Positions 1 to 8,390 of a stretch of 64,000 nucleotides of DNA are shown here, one piece after another. Position 1 is the stretch's first letter. Each line of letters begins with the position of its first letter. The notes under the pieces were generated by a model that was given only the letters and a program-made list of their open reading frames with translations, had not been told where the DNA came from and did not search any database. The translations under genes and the position numbers were made by a program. Origin of the DNA: Echinicola jeungdonensis (lineage in GTDB: Bacteria; Bacteroidota; Bacteroidia; Cytophagales; Cyclobacteriaceae). The stretch spans positions 508,501-572,500 of the forward strand of contig NZ_JAUFQT010000001.1 of assembly GCF_030409905.1 (NCBI RefSeq). The letters are read 5' to 3'.

Positions 1-46
1 TATCTTCTTTTAAAAGCTTCAATACAGAGCTTATCATATTCCTCAT
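1..46 (-). CDS. start of the next capsule-cluster gene (partial, unidentified)
   Basis: An ATG at 46 on the minus strand opens a frame reading MRNMISSVLKLLKED before the window ends; a second ATG lies at 37. It begins 5 bases after the stop of the MurA-like gene, as expected for the next gene of the same operon. Fifteen codons are too few to name a family, and the call rests on spacing and an open frame only. Confidence 0.4.
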   Translation of the reverse strand, partial: MRNMISSVLKLLKED

Positions 47-51
47 AAAAT

Positions 52-1302
52 CTAAATCCTTATATTTAAATCCTTCAGTTTCAAATATAAATCATCATAT
101 CCCCGGTGGATTTGCCAAGCATTTTCAATTACCGTTTCTCCTTCAGCAGTCAACCCTGCTAATAAGAGCGCTATCCCTGCTCTTAAATCAAGCGCCTGAA
201 CTGTTGCACCATGAAGTTGTCTTCCACCATTTATAACTAACAAATCTCCTATGACTTCAAAATCCATTCCCATCTTACCCAGTTCTTCAGCATAGGCGTA
301 TCTTCCAGGAAACCTAAGGTCAACAATCTTAGAAACTCCACTACTCATCGCTCCATAGACAGCTAATAATGGTTGCATGTCAGAGTTTATTCCGGGATAA
401 GGGCCAGTACTAATTTCCAAAGGATATGTAGTACCCCCCTTCACAATAACGGAATTCTCTCCTTCGTAAATCTTCATTCCACTTTCCTTTAAAAAAACCA
501 TAGGTACATCCAAATGGTTTTTAGGGAAATTAAGGATTTCAACATCCCCATCGGTAATTACGGATCCAATGGCCCAAGTAAGGGCTTCCATATTGTCTGG
601 AATGACTTCATGTTCAACCCCTCTTAACTCTTCCTTTCCCTGAATGACTATACATTTCTGACCAAATACCTTTATGTCTGCCCCCATTTTATTTAGCATA
701 TGGATCAAATCAAGTATTTCCGGCCGGATATGAGGATTCCAAACTGTTGTAATTCCGTTGGCTAAAGCACCACACAAGATGGCGTTTTCAGTAGCACCTG
801 TGGACCTGATCGGTAGATAAATATCATTACCAATAAATCTCCCAGCATCACCTACTTGAGTGCACAACATACCTTCTTCTTCCCATACTTTCGCACCCAA
901 CTGCTCCAACAACATTACATGGATATCATATTTACGCTCGCCTAGCTTACAACCACCCGGCAAGGGAACCCTTCCTTCTCCATATCTTGCGGTCAATGCC
1001 CCTAAGATCAATAGTGTATTTCTAATTGACCTTTTGTCCCATTTTAATTCTGTCTCAAGTATCTGATTTTGACGAATTACTACAGTATCATCCTTAGACA
1101 CATATTCCTTTCCTAGGACCTGTAGCATTTCCAAATGCACTTGGATATCCAACAGACCATTTGGAAAGTTTGAAAGACGAACCTCACCATCCGTTAATAT
1201 AGAAGCGGCTAATAAACGTAATGCGCTATTTTTGGCACCACTAAGTTTAACTGTTCCAGATAATTTTCCTTTTGTAACTTTGATAGTACTTGTTGTACTC
1301 AT
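52..1302 (-). CDS. murA: UDP-N-acetylglucosamine 1-carboxyvinyltransferase family protein (MurA-type, capsule-cluster copy)
   Basis: Enolpyruvyl transferase of the EPSP synthase/MurA family. MurA moves enolpyruvate from PEP to the 3'-OH of UDP-GlcNAc in the cytoplasm. From the start MSTTSTIKV (1302) the protein has 416 residues, close to E. coli MurA. The family signature GAKNSAL near residue 24 carries the conserved Lys-Asn pair, PGGCKLGER near 118 keeps the catalytic Cys, and HRGYDDL near the C-terminus matches the conserved Arg-Gly-Tyr. An upstream ATG at 1335 would add 11 residues that do not align with MurA. It lies 3' of gmd in a glycan cluster rather than among peptidoglycan genes, so it is probably a second MurA serving an exopolysaccharide. 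Whether it is the only MurA of the genome cannot be seen here. Confidence 0.8.
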   Translation of the reverse strand: MSTTSTIKVTKGKLSGTVKLSGAKNSALRLLAASILTDGEVRLSNFPNGLLDIQVHLEMLQVLGKEYVSKDDTVVIRQNQILETELKWDKRSIRNTLLILGALTARYGEGRVPLPGGCKLGERKYDIHVMLLEQLGAKVWEEEGMLCTQVGDAGRFIGNDIYLPIRSTGATENAILCGALANGITTVWNPHIRPEILDLIHMLNKMGADIKVFGQKCIVIQGKEELRGVEHEVIPDNMEALTWAIGSVITDGDVEILNFPKNHLDVPMVFLKESGMKIYEGENSVIVKGGTTYPLEISTGPYPGINSDMQPLLAVYGAMSSGVSKIVDLRFPGRYAYAEELGKMGMDFEVIGDLLVINGGRQLHGATVQALDLRAGIALLLAGLTAEGETVIENAWQIHRGYDDLYLKLKDLNIRI

Positions 1303-1346
1303 TGTTAGATTGGCGCCCATAAAATCTTTTTTCAATTTATACTATC

Positions 1347-2474
1347 CTATTCAAAATTATTCAAAATATTGTACCCACCATCCTTAAGATACTGCTCTTT
1401 ACGCATTAACTTCAAATCACTCATCATCATATCCTCTACCAAGCTTGCCAGATCATGTTCAGGCACCCAGCCAAGTTTTTCTTTTGCCTTCGATGGATCA
1501 CCAATCAATAATTCAACCTCTGTAGGTCTAAAATACTTTGGATCGACATTAACTACTTCCATACCTTCAGGTAATTGAAATTCAGCGTTTGAACAAGAGT
1601 CTACAAAAGCCTTTTCACCAACTCCTTCGCCTTCAAACCTTAGGGAAATACCAACTTCTTGGAATGCCATTTTTACAAAATCTCTTACTGTAGTTGTAAC
1701 ACCTGTGGCTATTACCCAATCCTCAGGTTGATCTGCTTGAAGAATCATCCACATCATTCTCACATAATCTTTAGCATGCCCCCAATCCCGTTTTGCATCA
1801 AGATTACCTAAATAGATTTTTTCTTGAAGTCCTAAAGCGATTTTAGAAACAGCTCGAGTAATTTTCCGGGTAACAAAAGTTTCCCCCCTTAATGGAGATT
1901 CGTGATTAAACAAAATTCCATTACAAGCAAAAATATTATAAGCCTCACGATAGTTTACAGTAATCCAATAGGCATACATTTTTGCCACTGCATACGGGGA
2001 TCTAGGATAAAAAGGAGTCGTTTCCCTTTGAGGTACCTCCTGAACTAACCCGTATAATTCTGAAGTAGATGCTTGATAGATTTTAGTTTTCTTCTCCAAT
2101 CCTAAAAACCTTACTGCTTCTAAAATCCGTAAAGTCCCAATACCATCCGCATTAGCGGTATATTCTGGAGTATCAAAAGATACTTTCACATGAGACATAG
2201 CAGCCAAGTTATAAATCTCATCTGGTTGGGTTTCCTGAATGATTCGCGTCAAATTCATAGAATCTGTCATATCTCCATAATGCAGAACCAACTGTGGATT
2301 TTCTACATGGGGATCTTCATACAAATGGTCTATTCTATCAGTATTAAACAATGAAGTCCTTCTTTTTATACCATGAACTTTATAACCTTTTTCTAATAAA
2401 AGTTCCGCCAAATAGGCTCCATCCTGACCAGTAATACCCGTAATAAGGGCAACCTTCTGTGATTTATTTGTCAT
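1347..2474 (-). CDS. gmd: GDP-mannose 4,6-dehydratase
   Basis: Short-chain dehydrogenase/reductase that converts GDP-D-mannose to GDP-4-keto-6-deoxymannose, the first step to GDP-L-fucose. The 375-residue length is normal. The N-terminal Rossmann motif is [16 protein letters not shown] (residues 9-24); the catalytic STSELYG and Tyr-xxx-Lys (YAVAK) follow, and [16 protein letters not shown] is typical of Gmd. It lies directly upstream of the MurA-like gene (44 bp to the preferred start) and downstream of fcl, from which it is separated by a 107-bp spacer with a TTAAC-rich hairpin. With fcl and manC it forms a complete mannose-1-P to GDP-fucose route. Confidence 0.95.
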   Translation of the reverse strand: MTNKSQKVALITGITGQDGAYLAELLLEKGYKVHGIKRRTSLFNTDRIDHLYEDPHVENPQLVLHYGDMTDSMNLTRIIQETQPDEIYNLAAMSHVKVSFDTPEYTANADGIGTLRILEAVRFLGLEKKTKIYQASTSELYGLVQEVPQRETTPFYPRSPYAVAKMYAYWITVNYREAYNIFACNGILFNHESPLRGETFVTRKITRAVSKIALGLQEKIYLGNLDAKRDWGHAKDYVRMMWMILQADQPEDWVIATGVTTTVRDFVKMAFQEVGISLRFEGEGVGEKAFVDSCSNAEFQLPEGMEVVNVDPKYFRPTEVELLIGDPSKAKEKLGWVPEHDLASLVEDMMMSDLKLMRKEQYLKDGGYNILNNFE

Positions 2475-2531
2475 TTTATTTTAATATTACGCTTTTCGTG
2501 TTTTTTAAGATTTTTGGATTAAAAGTTAATC

Positions 2532-2575
2532 GTTAATTGTTAAGGGTCGGATTCCATTAACTCTTAACAATTAAC
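2532..2575. repeat. TTAAC-type intergenic hairpin between gmd and fcl
   Basis: A perfect 13-bp inverted repeat, GTTAATTGTTAAG at 2532-2544 and CTTAACAATTAAC at 2563-2575, encloses an 18-base loop. The same TTAAC/GTTAA words recur at 6600-6665, 7826-7880 and 8300-8340. It has no T-run typical of an intrinsic terminator; it may be a REP-like repeat or an mRNA hairpin. Confidence 0.7.
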
Positions 2576-2581
2576 CCTTAA

Positions 2582-3532
2582 CTACAACTTAACTTGTTTA
2601 ATTGAGTCAATATTCTCCAGGAACCATTGGTAAGTATCCTTAATTCCATCTTCCAATTTGATTTTTGCTTTCCAGCCAGCATTGCTCATCTTGGATACAT
2701 CCATCAGCTTTCTTGGAGTGCCGTCTGGTTTGCTGCTATCCCAAATGATTTCCCCTTGGTGCCCAACTGTTTTTTGGATCAATTCGGCCAGTTCTTTAAT
2801 ACTTAAATCCAACCCTGTGCCCACATTATAGAGATTATCCTGGAAATCATTTTCCAAGGCAAAAACAACTGCATCAGCCATATCTTCCACATGCAAAAAT
2901 TCCCGCTTTGGTGTTCCTGATCCCCACAATTCGACAGGCTCATTGCCCTGTATTTTTGCCTCATGAAACTTTCGGATCATTGCTGGCAAAACATGGGAGG
3001 TTTCTAAATCAAAATTATCAAAGGGGCCAAATAGATTAGTAGGCATTAGGGAAATGTAATCCTTCTCAAATTGCTTTCTAATAGCTTCACAAGCCTTTAC
3101 TCCTGTGATTTTGGCAATGGCATACCACTCATTGGTGGGTTCAAGGGAGGAGGTCAAAAGGTATTCCTCTTTAAGCGGTTGAGGTGCTAACTTGGGATAT
3201 ATGCAGGATGATCCCAAAAAGATAAATTTATCGATTCCCTGTTTATGTGCAGTATCGATAAGGTTATTTTGGATCTGCATATTTTCCATCAGGAATTGAT
3301 ACGGGTAGTTGTTATTGGCCAAAATACCTCCTACCCTCGCAGCAGCATCAATTACTACTTCAGGTCTTTCCTTTTCAAAAAAGTTTTTTACTGCCTCCTG
3401 ATTTTTCAGATCAAGTTCCTTGCTTGTCTTTCCGATCAATTGGTTATATCCTTTTCCTTCCAATGCCCGCCAAATGGCGGAACCTACCATGCCCCGATGG
3501 CCAGCTATGTATATTCTTGTATTTTTATTCAT
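2582..3532 (-). CDS. fcl: GDP-L-fucose synthase
   Basis: NADPH-dependent epimerase/reductase that turns GDP-4-keto-6-deoxymannose into GDP-L-fucose. The start MNKNTRIYIAGHRGMVG (3532) puts the Rossmann glycine motif GHRGMVG at the usual place and gives 316 residues, normal for the family. A longer frame from 3580 would add MDLRDFFVISVKQNNR, which is translated from a CACAGAG-type intergenic repeat and is unlikely to be real. The catalytic Tyr-xxx-Lys is YAIAK. It works with gmd downstream and manC upstream. Both flanks are repeats: a TTAAC hairpin at its 3' side and CACAGAG words at its 5' side. Confidence 0.95.
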   Translation of the reverse strand: MNKNTRIYIAGHRGMVGSAIWRALEGKGYNQLIGKTSKELDLKNQEAVKNFFEKERPEVVIDAAARVGGILANNNYPYQFLMENMQIQNNLIDTAHKQGIDKFIFLGSSCIYPKLAPQPLKEEYLLTSSLEPTNEWYAIAKITGVKACEAIRKQFEKDYISLMPTNLFGPFDNFDLETSHVLPAMIRKFHEAKIQGNEPVELWGSGTPKREFLHVEDMADAVVFALENDFQDNLYNVGTGLDLSIKELAELIQKTVGHQGEIIWDSSKPDGTPRKLMDVSKMSNAGWKAKIKLEDGIKDTYQWFLENIDSIKQVKL

Positions 3533-3540
3533 CCTATTAT

Positions 3541-3655
3541 TTTGTTTCACAGAGATCACAAAGAAATCACGGAGGTCCACTGAGGTTTATTTGAATTTAT
3601 CATAAAATATCTCGGTGAATCTCGGTGCCTACTCAGTGTACTCTGTGCTACTCTA
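3541..3655. repeat. CACAGAG-type repeat cluster between fcl and manC
   Basis: Bases 3541-3590 carry forward words (cacagag, cacggagg, ccactgagg) and 3611-3655 carry the inverted version (ctcggtgcct, actcagtg, actctgtgct). The words match the 42-bp repeats flanking the GxxExxY gene at 4667-4708 and 5116-5157. The cluster is noncoding, although an fcl-frame extension reads through it. Confidence 0.7.
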
Positions 3656-4648
3656 AACCAATTCTGGTTTTTCCGCTTTTAACCTTTCATACACTTTTTT
3701 TACTTCCTGAGCTTTTTCCTTTTGTAGAACAAGTATGGCATCTTTGGTTTGAATTAAAATGGTATTTTTTAACCCAGCAAATTCAGTATGAATATCAGAA
3801 CCAATTACCATGTTTCCATTTTCATCCCTTTTTTGTCCATTATTTTCCAGGTATTCATAAATGGATTCAAATGAGCCCATATCCGACCAGACAAAAGATG
3901 ATGGAACCACCTTAATTTTTTGCGTCCTTTCCATTACAGCATAATCCACAGAAATGGAAGGAATTTCCATAGACAATTTTTGATCTAGAAAACCATTTTC
4001 ATGGGATTCTAAGGTGTTTTTTGAATGGAGTAATACATCCGGTTGGTAATGAGCCAATTCCGATAAAAACACCCCTGCTTGAAAACAAAACATTCCTGAA
4101 TTCCATAAGAAATTTCCTCTTTTCAAGAACTTCTCTGCCGTATCAAGGTTTGGCTTTTCCCGGAAACCTTTCACGTTTTCCCCATCAGACTCGATATAAC
4201 CAAAACCTGTTTCAGGTTTAGTGGGTTGAAGACCAAAAGTTACAATATATCCTTCCTTTGCTAACTCCAATCCTCTTTCAACACTCTGTTCATAGGCCCC
4301 ATCACTTTCAATTAAATGATCAGAAGGGGTTACAAACAAAATATCTTCAGGATTTGCCGCCAAAGCAGCAAAAGCAATGGCAGCTGCCGTATTCCTGGGG
4401 CAGGCTTCAATAATTTCCACATAGTCTTTGATACCAACTTCCTCCAAATCATTTCTGGAAAGCTGATAATTTTCCTGGTTTCCTACCACCATTACAGAAT
4501 CACAAAGCTCCCGGTTTCTAAGGATGGTATTTTGAAATAATGTCTGCCCATCAAAAATGGGTAAGTATTGTTTGGGACGGCTTTTCCTCGAAAGTGGCCA
4601 AAGCCGGCTTCCTACTCCACCTGAAAGAATGACGTTAATGGTTTTCAT
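3653..4648 (-). CDS. manC: mannose-1-phosphate guanylyltransferase
   Basis: Nucleotidyltransferase that makes GDP-mannose from mannose-1-phosphate and GTP. The signature LSGGVGSRLWPLSRKSRPKQ lies at residues 8-27, with the GGxGxRLWPLSR nucleotide-binding loop and the conserved PKQ. FVTPSDHLI (about 105) is the Mg-binding region, and GFREKP is the sugar-binding lysine motif. At 331 residues it is the single-domain form without the C-terminal phosphomannose isomerase domain. It supplies GDP-mannose to gmd and fcl downstream. The stop lies at the edge of the CACAGAG repeat. Confidence 0.95.
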   Translation of the reverse strand: MKTINVILSGGVGSRLWPLSRKSRPKQYLPIFDGQTLFQNTILRNRELCDSVMVVGNQENYQLSRNDLEEVGIKDYVEIIEACPRNTAAAIAFAALAANPEDILFVTPSDHLIESDGAYEQSVERGLELAKEGYIVTFGLQPTKPETGFGYIESDGENVKGFREKPNLDTAEKFLKRGNFLWNSGMFCFQAGVFLSELAHYQPDVLLHSKNTLESHENGFLDQKLSMEIPSISVDYAVMERTQKIKVVPSSFVWSDMGSFESIYEYLENNGQKRDENGNMVIGSDIHTEFAGLKNTILIQTKDAILVLQKEKAQEVKKVYERLKAEKPELV

Positions 4649-4666
4649 ATATTAAATAATTTAATA

Positions 4667-4708
4667 TTACACAGAGGGCACTGAGAAGGCACAGAGGAAC
4701 TCTGAGAT
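4667..4708. repeat. 42-bp direct repeat, copy A (3' flank of GxxExxY gene)
   Basis: Begins TTACACAGAG and ends CTCTGAGAT. It is identical at 38 of 42 positions to copy B at 5116-5157 in the same orientation; only two dinucleotides differ. The two copies bracket the GxxExxY gene. Confidence 0.85.
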
Positions 4709-4738
4709 TTATTTTATTTGATTTTCTTATTAAAAATA

Positions 4739-5107
4739 TTAAAGTACTACCCGTTTTATACCTTCCACCATTCGTTTGACATGAAAATTTAGTAGGAGAC
4801 CAGTCCTATAATTCCCAAATTTCATGTAAGTAAGAATTTGTGCTAAATGGACATCATTCAAGGCCTCTACAGTTTTGGTTTCAATAACCAACTTATTATT
4901 TACCAGTAAATCTATTCTATATCCTTGGTCAAGTTCCAATTCTTTATAAACAACAGGTAATTTTAATTCCCTTTTCACCTCCAAACCTTTTGATCGAAGT
5001 TCATAACCCAAACAAGTTTGATAAGCAGATTCCAAAAGTCCTGGTCCTAATTCCTTATGAATATCTATAGCAGCTCCAATTACCTCTTTTGTGAGTTGAT
5101 CTTCCAT
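4739..5107 (-). CDS. GxxExxY family protein (PD-(D/E)XK nuclease-like)
   Basis: A 122-residue protein with the family motif GLLESAY (residues 23-29). Its PD-(D/E)XK-like core is YRIDLLVNNKLVIETK, where the Asp and the Glu-x-Lys match the expected catalytic positions. The family is common in Bacteroidota and its biological role is not established. It has no obvious link to glycan synthesis, yet lies between manC and the UDP-sugar dehydrogenase. It is flanked by 42-bp direct repeats (4667-4708, 5116-5157), which suggests the gene arrived as a cassette. Nuclease activity is inferred from motif only. Confidence 0.85.
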   Translation of the reverse strand: MEDQLTKEVIGAAIDIHKELGPGLLESAYQTCLGYELRSKGLEVKRELKLPVVYKELELDQGYRIDLLVNNKLVIETKTVEALNDVHLAQILTYMKFGNYRTGLLLNFHVKRMVEGIKRVVL

Positions 5108-5115
5108 ATTTTTTC

Positions 5116-5157
5116 TTACACAGAGTTCACTGAGAAGGCACAGAGGTTCTCTGAGAT
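5116..5157. repeat. 42-bp direct repeat, copy B (5' flank of GxxExxY gene)
   Basis: Same orientation as copy A at 4667-4708, 38 of 42 bases identical. It starts 8 bp before the GxxExxY ATG, so it overlaps where the ribosome-binding region should be. An inverted relative with ctcagtgcct and ctctgtg words lies at 5220-5262, next to the stop of the UDP-sugar dehydrogenase. Confidence 0.85.
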
Positions 5158-5264
5158 AAATAATTGAGCCTTATGCCTAATTAAAACTTAAAAAAAATTG
5201 CTCTGCCAAATATAAAAATCCTCCGTGGTGCTCAGTGCCTACTCTAAGTTCTCTGTGAAACAAC

Positions 5265-6563
5265 CTACAACCTCCCATCGACCATTTCTTTGGGTAAAAA
5301 GGATTTGGTATCAAAAATCACCGTATGGCCATTGGCTTTAATGGCATCCCAATCCAATTGCTTAAATTCTTCATGGCCCACCGTCAATATTATAGCATCG
5401 TATTGTCCTAAGGCTTGAGGTGGAGTTAAGTTTAGTCCATACTCTTCACGTACTTCCTTGCAGGAAGCCCAAGGATCATAAACAGATACATCTAAGCCAA
5501 ATTGGATTAATTCCTTATAAATATCGATGACCCGGGTATTACGGATATCAGGACAGTTTTCTTTAAAAGTAAATCCTAAAATAAGGGCTTTACTTCCTTT
5601 TACAACCTTACCCCGGTTTATCAAAAGTTTAACTACCTTATTGGCCACAAACATCCCCATATTGTCATTGACACGTCTCCCTGATAGGATAACCGCGGGG
5701 TGATACCCAAGTTGTTCTGCTTTATGGGCCAAATAATAGGGATCCACTCCAATACAATGACCTCCTACCAAGCCTGGTTTATATTTTAAAAAATTCCATT
5801 TTGTACCTGCAGCCTCGAGCACTTCTGTGGTATCAATTCCCAATCGATCAAAGATTAAAGCCAATTCATTAACAAATGAAATATTCACATCCCTTTGTGC
5901 ATTTTCAATGGCTTTTGAGGCTTCAGCCACCTTAATTGAGCTTGCTTTATGGGTTCCTGCTTCAATAATGGAAGCATATAGTTCATCAACATAATTAGCT
6001 ACTTCAGGAGTAGAACCGGAAGTCACTTTTTTAATGCTTACCAAAGTATTGACTTTATCCCCAGGGTTTATCCTTTCCGGTGAGTAACCACAATAAAAAT
6101 CTAAATTATATTTTAAACCTGATCCTTTTTCTAAAACCGGAACGCAATCTTCTTCAGTGCACCCTGGGTAGGTGGTGGATTCATAAATCACCAAATCTCC
6201 TTTTTTCAAAACACTAGCTACTGCTTTACTGGCTTTTTTTAGTTGTCTTAAATCCGGCCTTTTGATATCATCAATCGGGGTAGGAACAGTAACAATATAG
6301 ATGTTACAATTTTGAATATCTTTAACATTTGAAGAAGGCAAAAACGAATGCCTATTTTCCTTTAATACTCTCTGGAGATCAGATTCCTCAACTTCCAGTG
6401 TATGATCTTTTCCCTCCTTTAATTCTTTTACCCTTTCTTTTTTAATATCATATCCTATCACAGAATATTTCTTTGCCAACTCCACAGCCAATGGTAAGCC
6501 AACATATCCCAAGCCGATTACGGCTATTTTGGATTGAGTTAAGGGTAAAATTTGTGTACTCAT
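5265..6563 (-). CDS. tviB: UDP-N-acetylhexosamine 6-dehydrogenase (Vi polysaccharide VipA/TviB type)
   Basis: NAD-dependent UDP-sugar 6-dehydrogenase that oxidises C6 of a UDP-HexNAc to the uronate for an acidic polysaccharide. The Rossmann motif [16 protein letters not shown] is at residues 18-33, and the catalytic Cys is Cys270 in [15 protein letters not shown]. The N-terminal pattern, with the [22 protein letters not shown] continuation, is characteristic of the TviB branch rather than of UDP-glucose dehydrogenase, which is present separately at 12451. The exact product (GalNAcA, GlcNAcA or ManNAcA) cannot be decided by reading. The gene sits between a CACAGAG repeat at its 3' end and a TTAAC spacer at its 5' end. 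Confidence 0.88.
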   Translation of the reverse strand: MSTQILPLTQSKIAVIGLGYVGLPLAVELAKKYSVIGYDIKKERVKELKEGKDHTLEVEESDLQRVLKENRHSFLPSSNVKDIQNCNIYIVTVPTPIDDIKRPDLRQLKKASKAVASVLKKGDLVIYESTTYPGCTEEDCVPVLEKGSGLKYNLDFYCGYSPERINPGDKVNTLVSIKKVTSGSTPEVANYVDELYASIIEAGTHKASSIKVAEASKAIENAQRDVNISFVNELALIFDRLGIDTTEVLEAAGTKWNFLKYKPGLVGGHCIGVDPYYLAHKAEQLGYHPAVILSGRRVNDNMGMFVANKVVKLLINRGKVVKGSKALILGFTFKENCPDIRNTRVIDIYKELIQFGLDVSVYDPWASCKEVREEYGLNLTPPQALGQYDAIILTVGHEEFKQLDWDAIKANGHTVIFDTKSFLPKEMVDGRL

Positions 6564-6599
6564 TAATTGGTTAATAGGTTATTTGTTAATTAAAGATTT

Positions 6600-6665
6600 G
6601 TAAGTGTTAAGCGTTAATCGTTAACCGTTAAAAAGTTCAGCGATTAACGAATTAACCATTAACAT
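6600..6665. repeat. TTAAC-type intergenic repeat at the 3' end of the Wzz gene
   Basis: CGTTAATCG (6612-6620) and CGATTAACG (6641-6649) can pair, in a run of GTTAA/TTAAC words. The repeat overlaps the last codons of the Wzz gene: its terminal residues Leu-Asn-Val-Asn-Gly and stop are read from repeat sequence. Confidence 0.65.
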
Positions 6666-7782
6666 TTAACGTTTCATTATTCCACTCCTCCTTAACATTT
6701 TGCAAATACTCCCTACCAAATACAGCTCCCAAAGCAATCACTACTCCTAAGATGGTAAAAATCACTAATATCAAAGGCCGTTTAGGAGCAGATTTTTCTG
6801 CAGGAACTGTCACCGGCTGTATCACAGAAAATATTGGGGTATCCTTACTTACTTGGAGTTTTGCATTTTCCAATTGCTTGGCCAATTCCGAATATACACC
6901 AAATGCCAGGTTATATTCTGCTTCCAGTTTTTCTAATTGGTTACGGGCCACTGAACTTGCTATATTTTGATTTTGGTCTCTAAAACGAGCCAAATGGGCC
7001 TGAATCGCCTCAAACTCTTCCTTTTTTTCCTGGTAACGTTCTTGGGTGAATTTCAATTGCTCCCTTGCATTTTGAATTTTATAAGCAATCACCTCTTTTT
7101 GTAATAAGCTTTCGGCATATTTCGCCAATTGGGCAGAAGCCAAAGGTTCCGGCATGGTGGTTGAAAGTTGAACAAACCCTTCTTCATCATTGAAGGAAAT
7201 GGTGATTTGTCCTTCCATTCGTTTAAAATGCTCCAATTGTTCTTCGGTGATAGAAATAATTTTTTCTTTCCCTTCACCTTTAATTACTTCCTTTTGATCC
7301 CCTTTAATGGAACCTATAATCAATCCTGGTAGTCCAATAGTTAACTTTTTGATATAACTTAAAACCCCAGGAGAATAATAATCTTCGTAAAATTCCTGAT
7401 AGGTAATTTCTTGGTCAATCCCCTCAAATTTAAGCGGTGCCTTTAACATCTCCATTTTAAAAGGAATGCTATTGACGATTTTGGGATATAAAGAGGGCGG
7501 AATTTCAGAACCACTACTTACCCCCCCTAAATTAATCCCTGCCAGGGAAGCCAATCCGCCAAGACTTCCACCAGCCTTTCCTCCTTCAGAAGTTTGGGGA
7601 ATATAAGTAGAACTGGCTGTATATTCCTTAGGTGAAAGTAATGCCACCAATAATCCCAAAACAATAAAAAGTCCAACGATACGGAAGACTAACTTCCTTT
7701 TATTCCAAACGGTCTTGGCCAGAGCCAACAAATCTATTTCGTCATCGTTGTTTGGGGTGTTTTGATTTTGTGTGTTGTTCAT
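6652..7782 (-). CDS. Wzz-type polysaccharide chain-length determinant / export co-polymerase
   Basis: Inner-membrane polysaccharide co-polymerase with the Wzz fold. One transmembrane segment lies at about residues 31-49, followed by YTASSTYIP, the usual start of the periplasmic domain. Long coiled-coil helices occupy about 225-310, and a second membrane segment at about 336-355 is preceded by the Pro-rich PKRP motif seen in Wzz proteins. No tyrosine-kinase domain is present, so it is the short form (376 residues). It is adjacent to the SLBB exporter, which matches a Wzx/Wzy- or exporter-type capsule machine. A glycine-rich stretch near residues 65-95 (GGSLGGLASLAGINLGG) is notable. Confidence 0.88.
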   Translation of the reverse strand: MNNTQNQNTPNNDDEIDLLALAKTVWNKRKLVFRIVGLFIVLGLLVALLSPKEYTASSTYIPQTSEGGKAGGSLGGLASLAGINLGGVSSGSEIPPSLYPKIVNSIPFKMEMLKAPLKFEGIDQEITYQEFYEDYYSPGVLSYIKKLTIGLPGLIIGSIKGDQKEVIKGEGKEKIISITEEQLEHFKRMEGQITISFNDEEGFVQLSTTMPEPLASAQLAKYAESLLQKEVIAYKIQNAREQLKFTQERYQEKKEEFEAIQAHLARFRDQNQNIASSVARNQLEKLEAEYNLAFGVYSELAKQLENAKLQVSKDTPIFSVIQPVTVPAEKSAPKRPLILVIFTILGVVIALGAVFGREYLQNVKEEWNNETLNVNG

Positions 7783-7825
7783 TCCGTTTTAGAAGTAATT
7801 GCTATGTTGAGGGTATAAAAAGTTA

Positions 7826-7880
7826 AGCGTTAATTGTTAAGTGTTAAAACGTTGAACAGTTTACGCTGAACGATTAACGT
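7826..7880. repeat. TTAAC-type repeat, left flank of four-helix-bundle gene 1
   Basis: Contains GTTAAGTGTTAAAACGT (7836-7852), an inverted copy (16 of 17 bases) of ACGTTTTAACCCTTAAC at 8300-8316 on the other side of the small gene. The stop codon of that gene follows directly. Confidence 0.8.
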
Positions 7881-8261
7881 TTATTTATACCCTTTCCCAC
7901 CACTATTTTTTAATGTATTTATTAAACCATTGATTTTGTATTTGATGCTTTCCGTATGGTTCATGATTTCCCTATGATCATTCAAACTAATAAATTCAGC
8001 ATCAAGTGCTCGATATGACTGGGACCTAACTTCTCCACACGAGCCTTTAGCGATATACAAGAATTGAATAAACTCCTTGTTTCCATCGCGTTCAAAACCT
8101 TCTGCAATATTGTCCATGATAGACCCGGAAGCACTGTTAATCTGAGCACAAAATCTAAAATCCCTACAAAATGGGCTCAATTTAGTTTGCTTCCTGATAA
8201 ACTTTGACAATTCTCTTGCTTCTTTCCAAATTTCTAATTCCTCAAAAGTATTTACTCTCAT
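7881..8261 (-). CDS. four helix bundle protein (S23/23S rRNA-intervening-sequence family), copy 1
   Basis: A 126-residue all-helical protein. The family motifs are visible: EELEIWKEARELSKFI at the N-terminus (FEDLxVWQxA type), then IDNIAEGFERDGNKEFIQFL-like sequence (here MDNIAEGF, then EFIQFLYIAKGSCGEVRSQ). Proteins of this family were first seen in intervening sequences of Leptospira 23S rRNA and are widespread as free-standing genes in Bacteroidota; no enzymatic activity is known. It sits between the SLBB exporter and Wzz genes and is bounded by 17-bp inverted repeats (7836-7852, 8300-8316). A cassette origin is inferred. Confidence 0.85.
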   Translation of the reverse strand: MRVNTFEELEIWKEARELSKFIRKQTKLSPFCRDFRFCAQINSASGSIMDNIAEGFERDGNKEFIQFLYIAKGSCGEVRSQSYRALDAEFISLNDHREIMNHTESIKYKINGLINTLKNSGGKGYK

Positions 8262-8299
8262 TTTAATAAAAAGTTAAACCTCGAAAAATCACGGAACCT

Positions 8300-8340
8300 A
8301 CGTTTTAACCCTTAACACCTTAACATTTAACAAAAATTAA
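8300..8340. repeat. TTAAC-type repeat, right flank of four-helix-bundle gene 1
   Basis: ACGTTTTAACCCTTAAC (8300-8316) is the inverted partner of 7836-7852, followed by more TTAAC words. It lies upstream of the four-helix-bundle gene and downstream of the SLBB gene stop. Confidence 0.8.
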
Positions 8341-8390
8341 AAGGCAGATTATTAGGCTAATAACTGCTTTCAAAGATACCCTTAAGGGGA

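Noticed and set aside
3533..3580. 16-codon N-terminal extension of fcl
   Set aside because: It is translated from a CACAGAG repeat and precedes the Rossmann start; MNKNTRIYIAGHRGMVG is the normal N-terminus.
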